This document shows positions 18,651-29,355 of a DNA stretch of 64,000 nt, piece after piece; position 1 is the first letter of the stretch, and every line of letters starts with the position of its first letter. The notes below the pieces were generated by a model. That model saw only the letters and a program-made list of their open reading frames with translations, searched no databases and was not told the origin of the DNA. The stretch comes from Ochotona curzoniae (lineage: Eukaryota; Chordata; Mammalia; Lagomorpha; Ochotonidae), in contig NW_024465886.1 of assembly GCF_017591425.1 (NCBI RefSeq), forward strand, positions 714,501 to 778,500, read 5' to 3'. Both the position numbers and the translations under genes were made by a program.

Positions 18651-19930
18651 TCATTGGCCCAATGTCTACCTTTGCGGCACCGTGGGCACATCCCAGGAGG
18701 CTTATTGCTAGGCCCTGCACGGCATTCCCTTTTCATATGTCCTGGTTTACCACACTGAAAGCACACAGGTGATGTTCTCTCCCTATGATTAGACCTCACA
18801 ATGGCGGCTGCTAGTCCATGAGCTGTTAAGGGGCCTCCTGTATCCCTACAAACCTTTAGCCAATCTGAAATTCCCTTGGACTTACGATCCTTGAGTAGGG
18901 CTCTACATTCTGCATTACACTGCTCCCAAATTATCTGCTCTTCCATTTTAGTGTTCTGATCTCCCTCTCCAAAGGTCCTTTCCACGGCCTGCATTACGCG
19001 TGCCACAAAATCAGCAAAGGGCTCATCTGGCTCCTGCTTAACCTGTGTAATGCCCAGTTTCTCTTGCCCTTTAAGTGAAAGGGCCTTCCAAGCCTTTATA
19101 GCTGCAGTAGAGATCTGGGTATACACTGGCCATGGATATCTATTTTGATCATCAGAGTATTGGCCTTGTCCGGAAAGCATATTATAAGTCCAGGTCAAAG
19201 CATCACCGCCACGCTGCTGATTTGCGCGGGCGGTCTCAGCCAAAAGCTCTTGCCATAGGCTCTTCCAATTTAGATATGATCCGATGTTAGGGAGAACAGC
19301 CTTCACCACAAATTGCCAATCAGAGGGAGTCATATTCATTCCCCCCATACGTTCTAACAGGGACAAAGTGTAATTGGCATGAAGACCGTATTGCTTTACA
19401 GACATGGCCAATTCTCGCACTAATGCTGCATCTACCTGTCTGTGAACTCTTTCCCTTTCTTCTTCTAAGACGGGGAACATATCTTGAAGTTCCCGGCGCG
19501 CGGCTGCATCGATGAAGGAAGAGCCGGCACCATAACTCATGGGCGGGGCAGATGGCGTCACAGGAGGAGGAGCCATTGATGAAATGGCTCCAGAGTCCTG
19601 AGGCCATGGGCCGCGCGTGGCCGGCGCAATAGCACCGTCATTATCTTTCTTCTCCTTTTCTAATCCTTGTCTATTTCCTGCAGGTTTACGTTCTAAGCGC
19701 CTATCCCACTTATACCCTTCCTCAGCGTCGGAAGTCTCCGAACTTGATGAGGAAGATACTGCTTTAAGTTTCACCTTTATTTTTTGCTTCAAACCGGTTC
19801 TCCTCTCCCGCTCTGTTTCTGAGAGACTATCCTGGGCAGACTGAAGGGCTTCATCACTCTCTCTGACCGCTCCCTTATGCGGGGCATAAACCATCTGCAA
19901 AAATTTCACCAGAGAGACCTGTGCGCCCAT
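18464..19930 (-). CDS. gag: Gag polyprotein, short (488 codons)
   Basis: Starts at ATG 19930 with a good context (A at -3, G at +4) and MG, a possible N-myristoylation site. Only about 30 residues precede a charged Ser-rich linker, so the roughly 100-residue matrix domain usual in betaretroviruses seems mostly absent. PSAP (126-129) is a candidate ESCRT-I late motif. The capsid region has WQFVVKAVLPNIG (205-217) and the major homology region with Q299-x3-E303-x7-R311. Nucleocapsid has two CCHC knuckles: C390, C393, H398, C403 and C415, C418, H423, C428. The tail overlaps pro and contains the frameshift site at codons 444-446. No internal stop. Confidence 0.95.
   Translation of the reverse strand: MGAQVSLVKFLQMVYAPHKGAVRESDEALQSAQDSLSETERERRTGLKQKIKVKLKAVSSSSSSETSDAEEGYKWDRRLERKPAGNRQGLEKEKKDNDGAIAPATRGPWPQDSGAISSMAPPPVTPSAPPMSYGAGSSFIDAAARRELQDMFPVLEEERERVHRQVDAALVRELAMSVKQYGLHANYTLSLLERMGGMNMTPSDWQFVVKAVLPNIGSYLNWKSLWQELLAETARANQQRGGDALTWTYNMLSGQGQYSDDQNRYPWPVYTQISTAAIKAWKALSLKGQEKLGITQVKQEPDEPFADFVARVMQAVERTFGEGDQNTKMEEQIIWEQCNAECRALLKDRKSKGISDWLKVCRDTGGPLTAHGLAAAIVRSNHRERTSPVCFQCGKPGHMKRECRAGPSNKPPGMCPRCRKGRHWANECKSVKDIGGRPLSSQESKNGRWGPKAQVPSTDRALFRQARGNPARSDTLQAWTSVPPPESS
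18549..18585 (-). promoter_or_regulatory. gag-pro frameshift stem and possible pseudoknot
   Basis: GGGGACC (minus, 18585-18579) pairs with GGTCCCC (18569-18563), a perfect 7-bp stem starting 7 nt after the heptamer. The loop GAAGGCCCA contains GCCC, which can pair with GGGC (18552-18549) 10 nt past the stem, giving an H-type pseudoknot. The stem is seen directly; the second pairing is inferred. Confidence 0.7.
18593..18599 (-). promoter_or_regulatory. gag-pro -1 slippery heptamer AAAAAAC
   Basis: The minus strand reads A-AAA-AAC in the gag frame (tcA AAA AAC). A -1 slip gives the pro frame. A AAA AAC is the classical heptamer used at the gag-pro junction of MMTV-like viruses. Confidence 0.92.
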
Positions 19931-20071
19931 GTCTATAACCAGAAGCGGCGGCTCATATACCTCCGATTTATGCTCCTAGTCACCCGAAAGTTCTCCCTCT
20001 CAGAGCTCCTTACCTGTTTTATGGCCGCAGTTCTGACTCCATCCCGTTTTGAACGGGAGGCTCCCTCCAGG
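19931..20071 (-). other. ERV leader between PBS and gag
   Basis: Holds CAG|GTAAGG, a consensus 5' splice donor with the exon end at 20014, suitable for a subgenomic env mRNA. An upstream ATG lies near 19955. Packaging signals cannot be judged by eye. Confidence 0.7.
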
Positions 20072-20090
20072 TCCCGGGTATTCGGCACCA
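20072..20090 (-). promoter_or_regulatory. primer-binding site, tRNA-Phe type
   Basis: The minus strand reads TGGTGCCGAATACCCGGGA. This equals the complement of the 3' end of tRNA-Phe, as used by IAP elements, with one extra T after the tenth base. It starts 2 nt after the LTR end CA. tRNA-Lys and tRNA-Pro primers fit much worse. Confidence 0.85.
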
Positions 20091-20092
20091 GT

Positions 20093-20316
20093 TGTCGCGC
20101 CCATGTGTCTTACCGCCCAGCAATAAGACGCAGACGCGTGTGAAGTCTCCTGCGGTAAAATTTATTGTGCACACTAACATGAGGAAGGAAGCGTGAATCC
20201 CGGCAGGCTTCTACTCTTATGTGCTGTCTGGCCCCGCCTCCGCCGATGATAGGTCGGCGTCATGATTACGCAGGGTTCTGGGCGACTGCAAGCCCCGGTT
20301 TGTTGTCAGCTGCTTG
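20093..20316 (-). promoter_or_regulatory. 5' LTR, promoter part of U3 plus R and U5
   Basis: On the minus strand it ends ...GGGCGCGACA at 20093. AATAAA lies at 20166-20161, a TATA-like ACATAAGAG at 20222-20214, a GC box (GGAGGCGGGGCC) around 20241-20230 and a TGACG motif near 20260. The U3 start TGTTGCC seen at the left end of the element is not found upstream of 20316, so the distal part of U3 is missing here. RNA start near 20190 and cleavage near 20145 are inferred. Confidence 0.8.
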
Positions 20317-20326
20317 CTCTCTGGCC
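20317..20326 (+). repeat. 10-bp direct repeat flanking the ERV, right copy
   Basis: CTCTCTGGCC, identical to 13970-13979; the bases on either side differ from the left copy. Confidence 0.55.
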
Positions 20327-22981
20327 CTCCTGGACAGCAGGGACTCTCGTTTCTTCCTGCCTCAGGACCCCCGCCCATGCATGCCACGGCTGTGCTGCCC
20401 CCTCCGCTCCTGGGCGGGCCTCTCCCTCGCTGGCTCCTTCTCCTGTTTCTTGTACTTTAACGTCATTTTCCTAGACATCAAAATGATGTCTCCCTCGAGT
20501 TTCCTGTTGAGATCTTGGTTCACCCCATCCTTTGTATTTCACCAAATAGGAATCGCTGAACAACACGCAATAAAGACTGTCTTTGCAATGGAGGTGATTT
20601 CCACAGACACGTGTCCTCAGATCAGCACTGGAGTGTAGCTGCTTGTTGTTGTATGGATTTACTTGTTTCTTGGAACGTCAGAGTCAGACCAAGAGCCACC
20701 CTGCTTCATCGGATCACTCCAGGAACCACGGCCAGGCTGGCTCAGGAGGGAACCAGGCGCTTCTTGAGGTCTGCCCCGTGGGTGGCAAGGACGCGGCCTT
20801 GTGTGCCATCCCTGCTGTTTATTTGTTCCCTGTCCTTGACGGAGAGCTGAGTCTGAAGGGGGAACCTGCAGGACAGGGGCTGGCCCTGCCAAGCTTACCT
20901 GACCTCCACTGCTGGCACCGTCGGGGCTGAACAGCCCACCTCTGTGCAACAAGGTCTGTTCAATAAAGAAGCTCAGCAAATTGTTTTTTTGAGGACAGAG
21001 CAGAAAAAAGGGTTAATGAGATCATTTGTAAGGTCCGTTTCAGGGTTAAAGAATGACGGCAGGAACTGTCAGGCAAAAGCTGCAATCCTGCCCTTAGATC
21101 CCAAGGAGAGTGGAGCGGAGGGGAGGGCAATGTTTGACAAGCTCATTTTTACAATAGTAGCTTCCAGGTTAACTAAAATTGGAACTATAAGCTTAATTTG
21201 AGCTTATTATAGACAAATCCCTTAATATCATTTATTACAACAGTTATAAGTTTCAACATAATTCCCTCGACTATAAAACCCTGATTGATTCTCGTTCTAT
21301 TGTTACCCCTTCTCACGATTCTGTCATCAAGTGACATTATAAATTGCAGTGAAATAATTTACTCTGTTAATAGCAACTAGGAGCTATCAAGCCCTAAATT
21401 GTGTAACACGTGGAAGACCGATGTTCTGCCTGTCTAATTGCAGACAGATAAAGTTCGTCCCGACGTTGTCCACCAGATGGCAGTGTGTGGGTCGGTCCTT
21501 CCCCGGGAGAAGTCCGTCAGCCGCTTGGTGGCGCCTCTACTGTGGCCACATATCCCGGGTGCTTTTGTGCTTCCGCTCCTCCTGGCTTCCTGCCCTTCCT
21601 CCCTGTCACGCACACCCCGAAATGCAACTCCAGGGAGTCACCAGGTTTTGCAAAGAGAATGTCTTTGGGAAATTCTGTCCTAGGATATTCATTATGCACA
21701 TTTTCCCTTCAGATGTTTTAAACTGCAGTTTGATACAGCGCTTCGGTGGAAAGCCGAGCGGCTTCTCCCGTGTGGGAGGAAGGGCCTAAGAACCTGTTAT
21801 TAACCTTGCGCCCTTCAGGGAAGTGATAATTCTGAGGTGCTTTCCTCAATTTGCATTTTCTCTTGAATGTCAAATAGCTCAGAACATTTGAAAACCCTTT
21901 ATGCCTTTGGCAAGAAAAGAAATATTAAAAGGACACATAGCTCCCCTGATCAGTCAATAATATGAGGAATAACAAAGATTATTGACACCGTCAGGACTTT
22001 AAAATCTTTGCCTACATTACTTGATATCCAACTAAGAAAACAAAACAGTTCAATTAAAATTTTGTGCCCGTCATGGCCTAGAGCCCCTCCATGACTTCTT
22101 GCAGCAGACGAATCCTGAGATGAGTAGCCGTGGGCTGATCTGTTTTGCGCCCCACCCCCGCCCCCAGATACGCTAGTATTCTTCACTTTACGCTTCCATA
22201 ATTTACCTAAATACCAAAAGTGATTTTGTAAAATTCTTCAACACATGAAATTAATTACTCTTTGAAATTTTGTTCTTTGCTGAACATAAGGGGAGATATA
22301 TCTGTTGTCGTTTTAAATGTGGTGTTGCAATGGCACGTTCTCAGATGACTTCCATTCTTCCGTGTGAATTTGGGTAGAAGATGCTGATTTCAGCCAAGCC
22401 GTGCACTGAAAGCATGCTATGTTGGCTAATAGTCATGGTTAATGCTACATTTATTCTTTTGCTCGAGGCAGCATTTGCTTATTACTCTTGTACGTGGGAC
22501 TCCAGCAATAAGACAACTTGTACGACAGCCCTTGCCCTCCATCAACTTGTAACTTAGCCAGTGTCTTCCCAATTGTCATTTGAAAGATTGTAACAATAAC
22601 TTTAGATTTTCCTGAAAGAATCGTGATGCTTCCTCAATGATGAAAAAGAAAATTCGTTTTGAATTTACTGAGCAGACTTTTACACAGATGTAAAAATAGT
22701 ACATGGAAGCCTCATGTAATGAATTTCAAGATGCACTAAATTACCCCGCGAGCTAAAGAACTGGCGTTCTCTTCAGTTAATCCTCAAAGAATGAAACTTT
22801 TCGAGTGAATAAATTCTTGTGCAGCAAATGTGAATAAATGGCACAAGCTGCCTAATTAACTCTGGTTTCTAAATGCAATCATATCCCCTTTTAACAAAGT
22901 TATAACCAGAAAGAGCCATCTTCAACAATTCTATTTTGTGAGGCTAGAGCAGGGTGATAGAAATTAGTTTGGGGGCATAAC
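20327..22981. other. right flank of the ERV, unassigned host DNA
   Basis: GC- and CT-rich up to about 20950, then AT-rich. The tracts 21120-21420 and 22560-22930 are AT-rich, free of recognisable repeats and rich in TAAT/ATTA-type homeodomain-like words, so they are weak candidates for conserved noncoding elements. Confidence 0.4.
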
Positions 22982-23302
22982 TTATTTTTTTAAAGATGTA
23001 TTTGTTTTTCTTGGAAAGGCAAATATACAGAGAGAAGGAGAGACAGAAAGATCTATCCATTGACTCATTCCCCAGATGGCTGCAATGGCCAGAGCTGAGC
23101 TGATCTGAAACCAGGAGCCAGGAGCTTCTTCCAGGTCTCCATGTGAGTGCAGGGTCCCAGGTTTTGGACTATCCTCCATTGCTTTCCAGGCTACAGGCAG
23201 GGAACTGGATAGGACATGGATCAGCTGGGACACAAACTGGTGCCTGTATGGGACCTGGTGAATGCAAGGCAAGGATTTAGCCACTAGCCACTGGGCCTGG
23301 TG
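22982..23302 (-). repeat. CSINE, near full length
   Basis: Tail 'taaagatgtatttgtttttc', 'gagctgagctgatctgaaac', 'caggctacaggcagggaact', 'gacacaaactggtgcctgta' and head 'tttagccactagccactggg', in minus-strand order. Confidence 0.93.
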
Positions 23303-24779
23303 TATAAGTTTTATATTTGGTATATTGATGGACTTGGAATTGGTAAATTTTATGAAATTATGTCTTCCTGATCTCTGCTTAATTAAAAACAAATAGAACT
23401 ATGGAACTATTGATTAATTACTATATAAAATTTGGAGTATTCCAAAGAATATTGTAAGGAGTGAACGGGCAGGGTATTAATGATTTCTCTATTAATTTTT
23501 TGCAGTAGCATTCTTTTAGGTTACGTTATAGTCACAGCCATTGTCCTCCACTAACTAGAGTTCCACTAGTGGAAAACACGGTTCCTCAGGAGCACAGGCC
23601 GGGCTGGAGACAGCAGCCTCTCCCAGTGTCAGTTGCACTTACAGATATTACATTTTTCTATTCTACTTTGGCTAGCACACATCAGAGAGACTATATATTT
23701 GTCTTTTTTGAGATTGGCTTGTTTCATTAGGCATAATCTCTGAATGCATCCATTATGTTCCAAAACTGGAAGCCATTTCTTATGTCTAAGCAGTAGCCCA
23801 TGATATATATTGCATAATATATATATCATATATTCTTCTTAGAGCTGTAAATTTTTTTTTCATTTATTGCTGTAAAGTGAGCTAATGTCCCAAATTTGAT
23901 GCTACAGACGTAGGGGCATAACGACTTCCCATTCTGACCTCATTCCTGCCCCGGTTCCACACACACACACTCCTCTTTGCTTTTTATTTTTCTATTTTTT
24001 TTTTTTTACAATGAAACATTTTTGTTTAACTTCACCTCCATAGGCCTGACGCTCTACTAGGTAAAGATGGCAGCACACAGCAAGTAGGGAAAAAGACCAC
24101 TGTCTCTGCACGTCTAGGAGCTGGAGCTTTTCCACTCTGAGAAATTTTTGGAAGCATATGCAAATTGGCAACCATTTGTATGTGATATTGCAGGTGTAAG
24201 ATCTGAATCTCGGAGTCGAACAAGAAAAATAAACACTGGCAGTTTTCTGTGTAATCAAAGCAATTTATTAAAATTATGTCATTAAGGCAAAAATGTGTTC
24301 TATTAATGATTACAAACCCAGGAACATATAGGTCATAAAACATAAATGCCTCTTACTTCATCTTTCCCTGATTGCCCAGATCCAGCTGATGGTGATAATC
24401 ATCCATTCATTTCTTTAATCAATGAATGTGTTAATTACTATGTTCTATAACAGTAAGAATGCATAATGAACAAGTATTCGTAGCAATGAGTTTGATAGCT
24501 GGTATGCAGACGGACAATAATATTTACAAATATAGTAAGATATTTTAGGAAGTTTTTGAAAATGGAGTTAAAAGATTTGTTTAGTATGAAAATTCTTCTA
24601 AGTTTATGCATGGATTTTTTCATAATACACATTTCCCATGAACCTTTTGGAACTCCTCCCCCCAAAATCTGTGAATCCCAGTGGATATTTGCTTTGGGGT
24701 GAGATGCAATGCTGAGGTTGCAGAGGCTTAGCCTGGTACAGCATGGTGCTTGCTCCTGGGGTTCCAAGAAAAACAAGAA
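23303..24779. other. AT-rich unassigned DNA with an L1-3'UTR-like stretch
   Basis: Around 23690-23790 the words 'ttggcttgtttcattaggca' and 'atgcatccattatgttccaa' recall the 'cttatttcacttagcataatg ... atccatgttgt' part of old LINE-1 3' regions. An imperfect AT repeat is at 23805-23833. The rest is unrecognised. Confidence 0.4.
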
Positions 24780-24920
24780 TTAGGTCACAGACACCTACAG
24801 AATGGAGACTGTGAAGAGACAGGAAGAAAACAACCATTTGCAAGGCCAAGAAGATCGGGGAAAATAGCATGTTTCTGTTATGTAAACCACTCAGTTGTGG
24901 TGCTGGGATGCTCACCCTTG
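24780..24920 (+). repeat. MaLR/MLT1-type LTR relic
   Basis: 'gtgaagagacaggaagaaaa', 'ccatttgcaaggccaag' and 'tttctgttatgtaaaccact' follow the order of the 3' part of mammalian MLT1-type LTRs (gaagacagccatctgcaagcc ... ttctgttgtttaagccaccc). The subfamily is not assigned. Confidence 0.55.
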
Positions 24921-25221
24921 GTTACATGTGTCATCTTTGTAGTAGGGGTCGTTAGCAACTAGGATGGACCACCTCAGTGACTTCTGCCTCTGGTGTCCAC
25001 GCCTTCTGAGGTTATTCACGTTGAACTTGGTCAGTGGGGACTTCAGGGCTGGACTTGGGCTGGTGGTTTCCACCTCGCTTTGTGCGGGGGCCCTCACACG
25101 AGGGAAAGCCACCTGCACTGCTCTGAGGAAGCCGGAGCCGAGAGCCCCATTTGAGTCCAGCTCCGTGAAGGGGCTGATGTGCTGGTGACATTGAGGTGGC
25201 CAGCTGCAGTGTGTGTGTGTT

Positions 25222-25690
25222 AGTTTTCTATTGCTAATATAACACAGAGCACGCTGACTCAGTAGCCTAAAAAGCACACATTTATTCTCTTGCAAGTCTG
25301 GTGGAAAGAAGTCCTAAATTGCACCAGCAGGTTGCTTCCCTTTCAAAGCCCTGGGGGATATCCAGGTATTCTACCTTTGTATCTGGAAGGCATGTGCTGT
25401 CTGCTAAAGATGGCGCGGGCTGCATCTTCAAGCCACCACTGTGGCACTCTGTTTGTTTTTTCTCCTTTTCTTCCTCCATCTCACCCTTGCTTCCATTGTC
25501 ATATCTCCTTGTCTGACTTTACTGCCACTCTAATAAAGATCAGAGGCTATATCTGGTCATTCTGAGGAGCCAAAGATCATCTCCCATCTCGAAAGACTTA
25601 ACGTAATCACACAGCGAAGTCCCCTGTGCCTTACAGGCGCTGGAGAAATTGGGCCTGTGTATCTTCATCTGCTGAAACACACGTGTGATT
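25222..25690 (-). repeat. MaLR-type LTR relic, antisense
   Basis: It begins 'tagttttctattgctaatat' and continues 'acacatttattctcttgcaa', ending with blocks like 'catctcccatctcgaaagac'. This is the reverse-complement layout of the same broad LTR group as 24780-24920. The family name is uncertain. Confidence 0.5.
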
Positions 25691-25796
25691 TGTGCTGTAT
25701 CAGGAGATTCCAAAAGGCTTGTGCAAACTAGATTGAGAAATTTATTTTGGTGAAAAATTGTTTTAAAATCCGTAGTGTTTCCATAATATTTATGTT

Positions 25797-26156
25797 ACAG
25801 GAACTTCTTTTTTTTTTTTTAAAGATTTATTTTTATTATTTTTTATTGGAAAGGCGGATATACAGAGAGGAGAGACAGAGAGGAAGATCTTCCGTCCGAT
25901 GATTCACTCCCCAAGTGAGCGCAACGGCCAAAGCTATGCCGATCCGAAGCCAGGAGCCTCTTCCGGGTCTCCCACACGGGTGCAGGGTCCCAAAACTTTG
26001 GGCTGTCCTCGACTGCTTTCCCGGGCCACAGGCAGGGAGCTGGAAGGGAAGCGGGGCTGCCGGGATTAGAACCGGCACCCATGTGGGATCCTGGGCGTGC
26101 AAGGCGAGGACCTTAACCACTTGCGCCACCGCGCTCTGGGCCCACAGGAACTTCTT
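25797..26156 (-). repeat. CSINE, young, with target-site duplication
   Basis: The SINE spans 25810-26143. It is almost identical in layout to 9848-10173, with pol III-type head motifs (gttaaggtcctcgcc, ggttctaatcc on the minus strand). The 13-bp repeat acaggaacttctt flanks it at 25797-25809 and 26144-26156. Confidence 0.97.
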
Positions 26157-27597
26157 AGAGATCCTTTGTTTGTCACAAAGATTTCCATTTTTCAAAGAAC
26201 AACTCAACTTTATTTCCTTGTTGCTTCTAGAAATTTATCTCATTAAATCATGGCTCTGAATCCCAGCAAAAAGAAATAGAGTAATATACATGCATCTATG
26301 TGGATCTGGGCTGCTGGTTCTGGTCCATCTTTCACTGTAGCATGCTCGTTCTCCCGTGCCATGAGCCCATTGGCACTGCTTATCCCAGAACTGTAAGTAA
26401 CGGTGGGGTCTTCATTATTACTTCTCCCCTCTCTTCTACTCCCAACTGCCTGTTCATCCTGGTATTAAAAGCACATAAAGAAAAGCTGTAGGAAACTCTT
26501 TAAAAAGTAAATGAGAAAGCACCTTTTATAATTAAAACCACAAGAAAAGAGACTCTCCTAAAAGTAGAACCAAGTTCTCTGGAGATTTCACTCAATTTGA
26601 TTTCACAGCCAAGTGAGTCTGCCTGCTAATTTGCCACTCTCTTGATGGTGATTTTGCTAGGTATGCCTGAGGATGTCAAAAAATTATTATGCTCATTGGT
26701 CGGGATCCAAGAATTCATTTTGCTAGGATGGGTTCAAAGCAAATTTTATTCACTTCTGGCTGCTTCTAAAAGGAATTTCCGGAGGTTCCGAAATTCCATG
26801 AATACTAAAACTCAGTGGTGAGCTTGATTAGCAGTGGATTGCTGGGAGGAACCTTGACATTTACAGCTTTCACCGTGGGCCCCATGTCCCAACATGCTCC
26901 CCGAGGTAGAGCTCTTTAAATCCGCTCTTGGCCGAGTTCTTGTCAACGTTTCCTCTGTGTGCAAACGAAATGCAGTGTTTTGTTATGCTGTGTTAACACA
27001 TACCTTTTTTAGCACAACAAAATTAGTTTCTAATGAGGTTGACAGTAGTGTCCAGAGATACTAATCACTTAACAAATTGATGAACCATTGTATTTTGTCA
27101 ATCATTTATTTTAAGATACTTTCTCTGTCTTCAAAGAACTAAGAGTTTGTGTGTTTTGAGGTGAGAGTGAAAAGGTGTCTGTTACAAAGTTAAGAGTAGA
27201 ACTGTGGGAAGAGTAAAGATGTTTGTGGTTACAGAGTGAGAAGATGTACTCGGGATTTAGAGGGCACAAGAAAAGGAAGAATAAAGAAAGGTGTTTGATC
27301 ATAAAAGATGAGTGTCCAAGGGAGCAAATTGGGGAAGGAGGTTTCAGGCAGGGAAATCAAAAGAAATGGAGGAATGGAAACTAAACACAGCATGGACTAT
27401 TCAGGCATACGTTGGTAGCTCCTTGAGACTGGGACACAGACTGTGAGAACTGAAGGTAGTACCTACCTCGGTCCACATTCAGTAGTTTGAGCTTCATCTC
27501 ACCGCAAGAGGAAGCCATCCAATGAAGTCACATTGTATGATAAAAATTTTGAGAATGGTGAATGGAGCCACGTCAGAAGTAAAATTCAAAATATGTA
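26157..27597. other. unassigned host DNA
   Basis: AT-rich. No repeat, exon or RNA recognised. Confidence 0.4.
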
Positions 27598-27896
27598 TTT
27601 TTAAAGATTTGATTTTTATTGGATAAGCAAATTTACAGAGAGAGGGAGATCTTCCATTCACTGGTTCACTCCCCAGGTGGCCTCTGGCCTGGAATTGAGC
27701 CAATCTGAAGCCGGGAGCCAAAAACCTACTCCACGTCTCCCAAGTGGGTGCAGGGTCCCAAGCCTTTGGGTCAGCCTCTACTACTTTCCCAGACCACAAG
27801 CAGGAAGCTGGATGGGAAGTAGGGCAGCTGGAACACGAACCAGTGCCCATATGGGATCCCATGCATGCAAGGTGAGGATTTAGCTACTGAGCCATT
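27598..27896 (-). repeat. CSINE
   Basis: Tail 'taaagatttgatttttattg', 'ctggttcactccccaggtgg', 'gaccacaagcaggaagctgg', 'acacgaaccagtgcccatat' and head 'atttagctactgagccattc'. Confidence 0.93.
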
Positions 27897-28549
27897 CAAA
27901 CAAATCAGGGGCTTTGGTTCTCCAACAAGAACTATTACATCATAACTCCTTCTTGCATCTTTTAGGAAATTACTAATCATGAGGAAATGGTTAGGAGAAA
28001 GCATCTCATACCTTCAGTAAATATGACTTTGCTTTGAAACCAGGAGGCAGCGAATGAGACACTGGAAGAAAAGATCAAAAGGATCCCAATTTCAGAAGCT
28101 TTTAGACTGCAGTGTTCAAAGCAAAGGTAATCTGCACTGAGTCCTGCTGGGCCAAGCAGGTTCTGTTGTGCGTGTTATAGCAGAAAATAACAGCTAGGCT
28201 GTTCTTGACCTTTTCAGAGTCAGTTGGTGGGATCACGTTTATATAAGAAGTTGTTATTCATTCTGAGGAATGCAGAGTGCGTGTCAGCCTTCTGGTTCAA
28301 ATGTGGCAATTGGGCATCTTGTAGTGCTCATTGAAATGGCCACCAGCTCCTGTTACTCTAGACACCCATCTTGGGCGTGTTGGAGAGAGAGAGATTGATT
28401 TATGATAAAACCTAGTTCAAATATTGGCAAATTGTGGTCCATGAACGAAGTCCAGCTTCAGCATTGTTTTTGCTGTGTCCCCCAAGCTAACAACAGAAGT
28501 GGAGAAGGGCGTGTTTTACTCAGGAGGAGACAAGTGTGCAAAAGGAGGA

Positions 28550-28790
28550 GTTCTTGAAAGGCAGAGAGAGAGAGAGAGAGATGTCCTCTGGTTCACTTCA
28601 GCAGTTCCCCTACAACAGCTGGAGCTAGATCAGGCTGAAGCTAAGACTTGGAATTCCCTCAGTCTCCGTTGTAAAGGCCCCAAATTCTGGGTTGGGTTCA
28701 TCTCCATTGACTTAAAGGAAGCATTAGGAGAAAGCTGGATTGGAAATGGGGCAATTGGGATTTGATGTAGCCCTCTAACAGGAGATGGGG
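28550..28790 (-). repeat. CSINE, diverged
   Basis: An aggcagagagagagagagag tail side is followed by 'cctctggttcacttcagcag', 'tagatcaggctgaagctaag' and a decayed head half. Another purine run with 'gattgatttatgat' at 28383-28407 may be part of a neighbouring tail. Confidence 0.65.
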
Positions 28791-29355
28791 TGTCCCACCC
28801 AGGGGCTTGTCCCAATGCACCAGCAGCACTTGCCACCCCACCCACAAAAAAGCTATTTTTCTTTCAGCCATTTTCCTCTAGCAATATCTTCTGCTAGCTG
28901 TTACTACTAACAAGACATCCATTCTTCCCCTCATTGGGCTCCTGAAGTTTGATCTTCAATGTATCTTTCTTCTAAAAATACAACGTAAGGATATAGTGCA
29001 GTGTGTGTCTCTACTTCTGGATCGAGGATAGACTCCCAGTGAAACTTTTGGATGTCTCACGACAGTAGGATGCTGGACTCTGGGCCATTGTCCACGCCCA
29101 CAATGATAGATTTTTGACTGTTTACGAAAAACTATACTGTTGTAATGAAATGGGGAAACCCAGTGAGGGAGGGGATTTGGGAAGGGGTAGGGAAAATCCC
29201 AGAGTCTGTGGAACTCCAATATAAGAAGTAAACGAAATAGTTGTATTTAGGCCAAAGTGTGGGAGGGAGACTTTATGTTTCTTTATGTTCCCAGAGAAAC
29301 CTTCTTACTGCAACCTCGTGTCGCTCTGCGGAATGCCTTGTATCAACGATCTGTA
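28791..29355. other. unassigned host DNA
   Basis: No recognisable element. Confidence 0.4.

Larger units (their letters stand above)
13980..20316 (-). mobile_element. class II (betaretrovirus/IAP-like) endogenous retrovirus, open gag-pro-pol, env-deleted
   Basis: Minus-strand order is partial 5' LTR, tRNA-Phe-type PBS, splice donor, gag, pro, pol, env remnants, CTE-like element, polypurine tract and start of 3' LTR. Class II affiliation rests on the separate pro frame with dUTPase and G-patch, two CCHC knuckles in Gag, a YMDD reverse transcriptase and a heptad-containing TM remnant. The uninterrupted gag, pro and pol frames suggest a fairly recent insertion. Age cannot be read from LTR divergence because the two LTR pieces do not overlap. 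The env loss resembles intracellularised elements such as mouse IAP. Confidence 0.95.
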
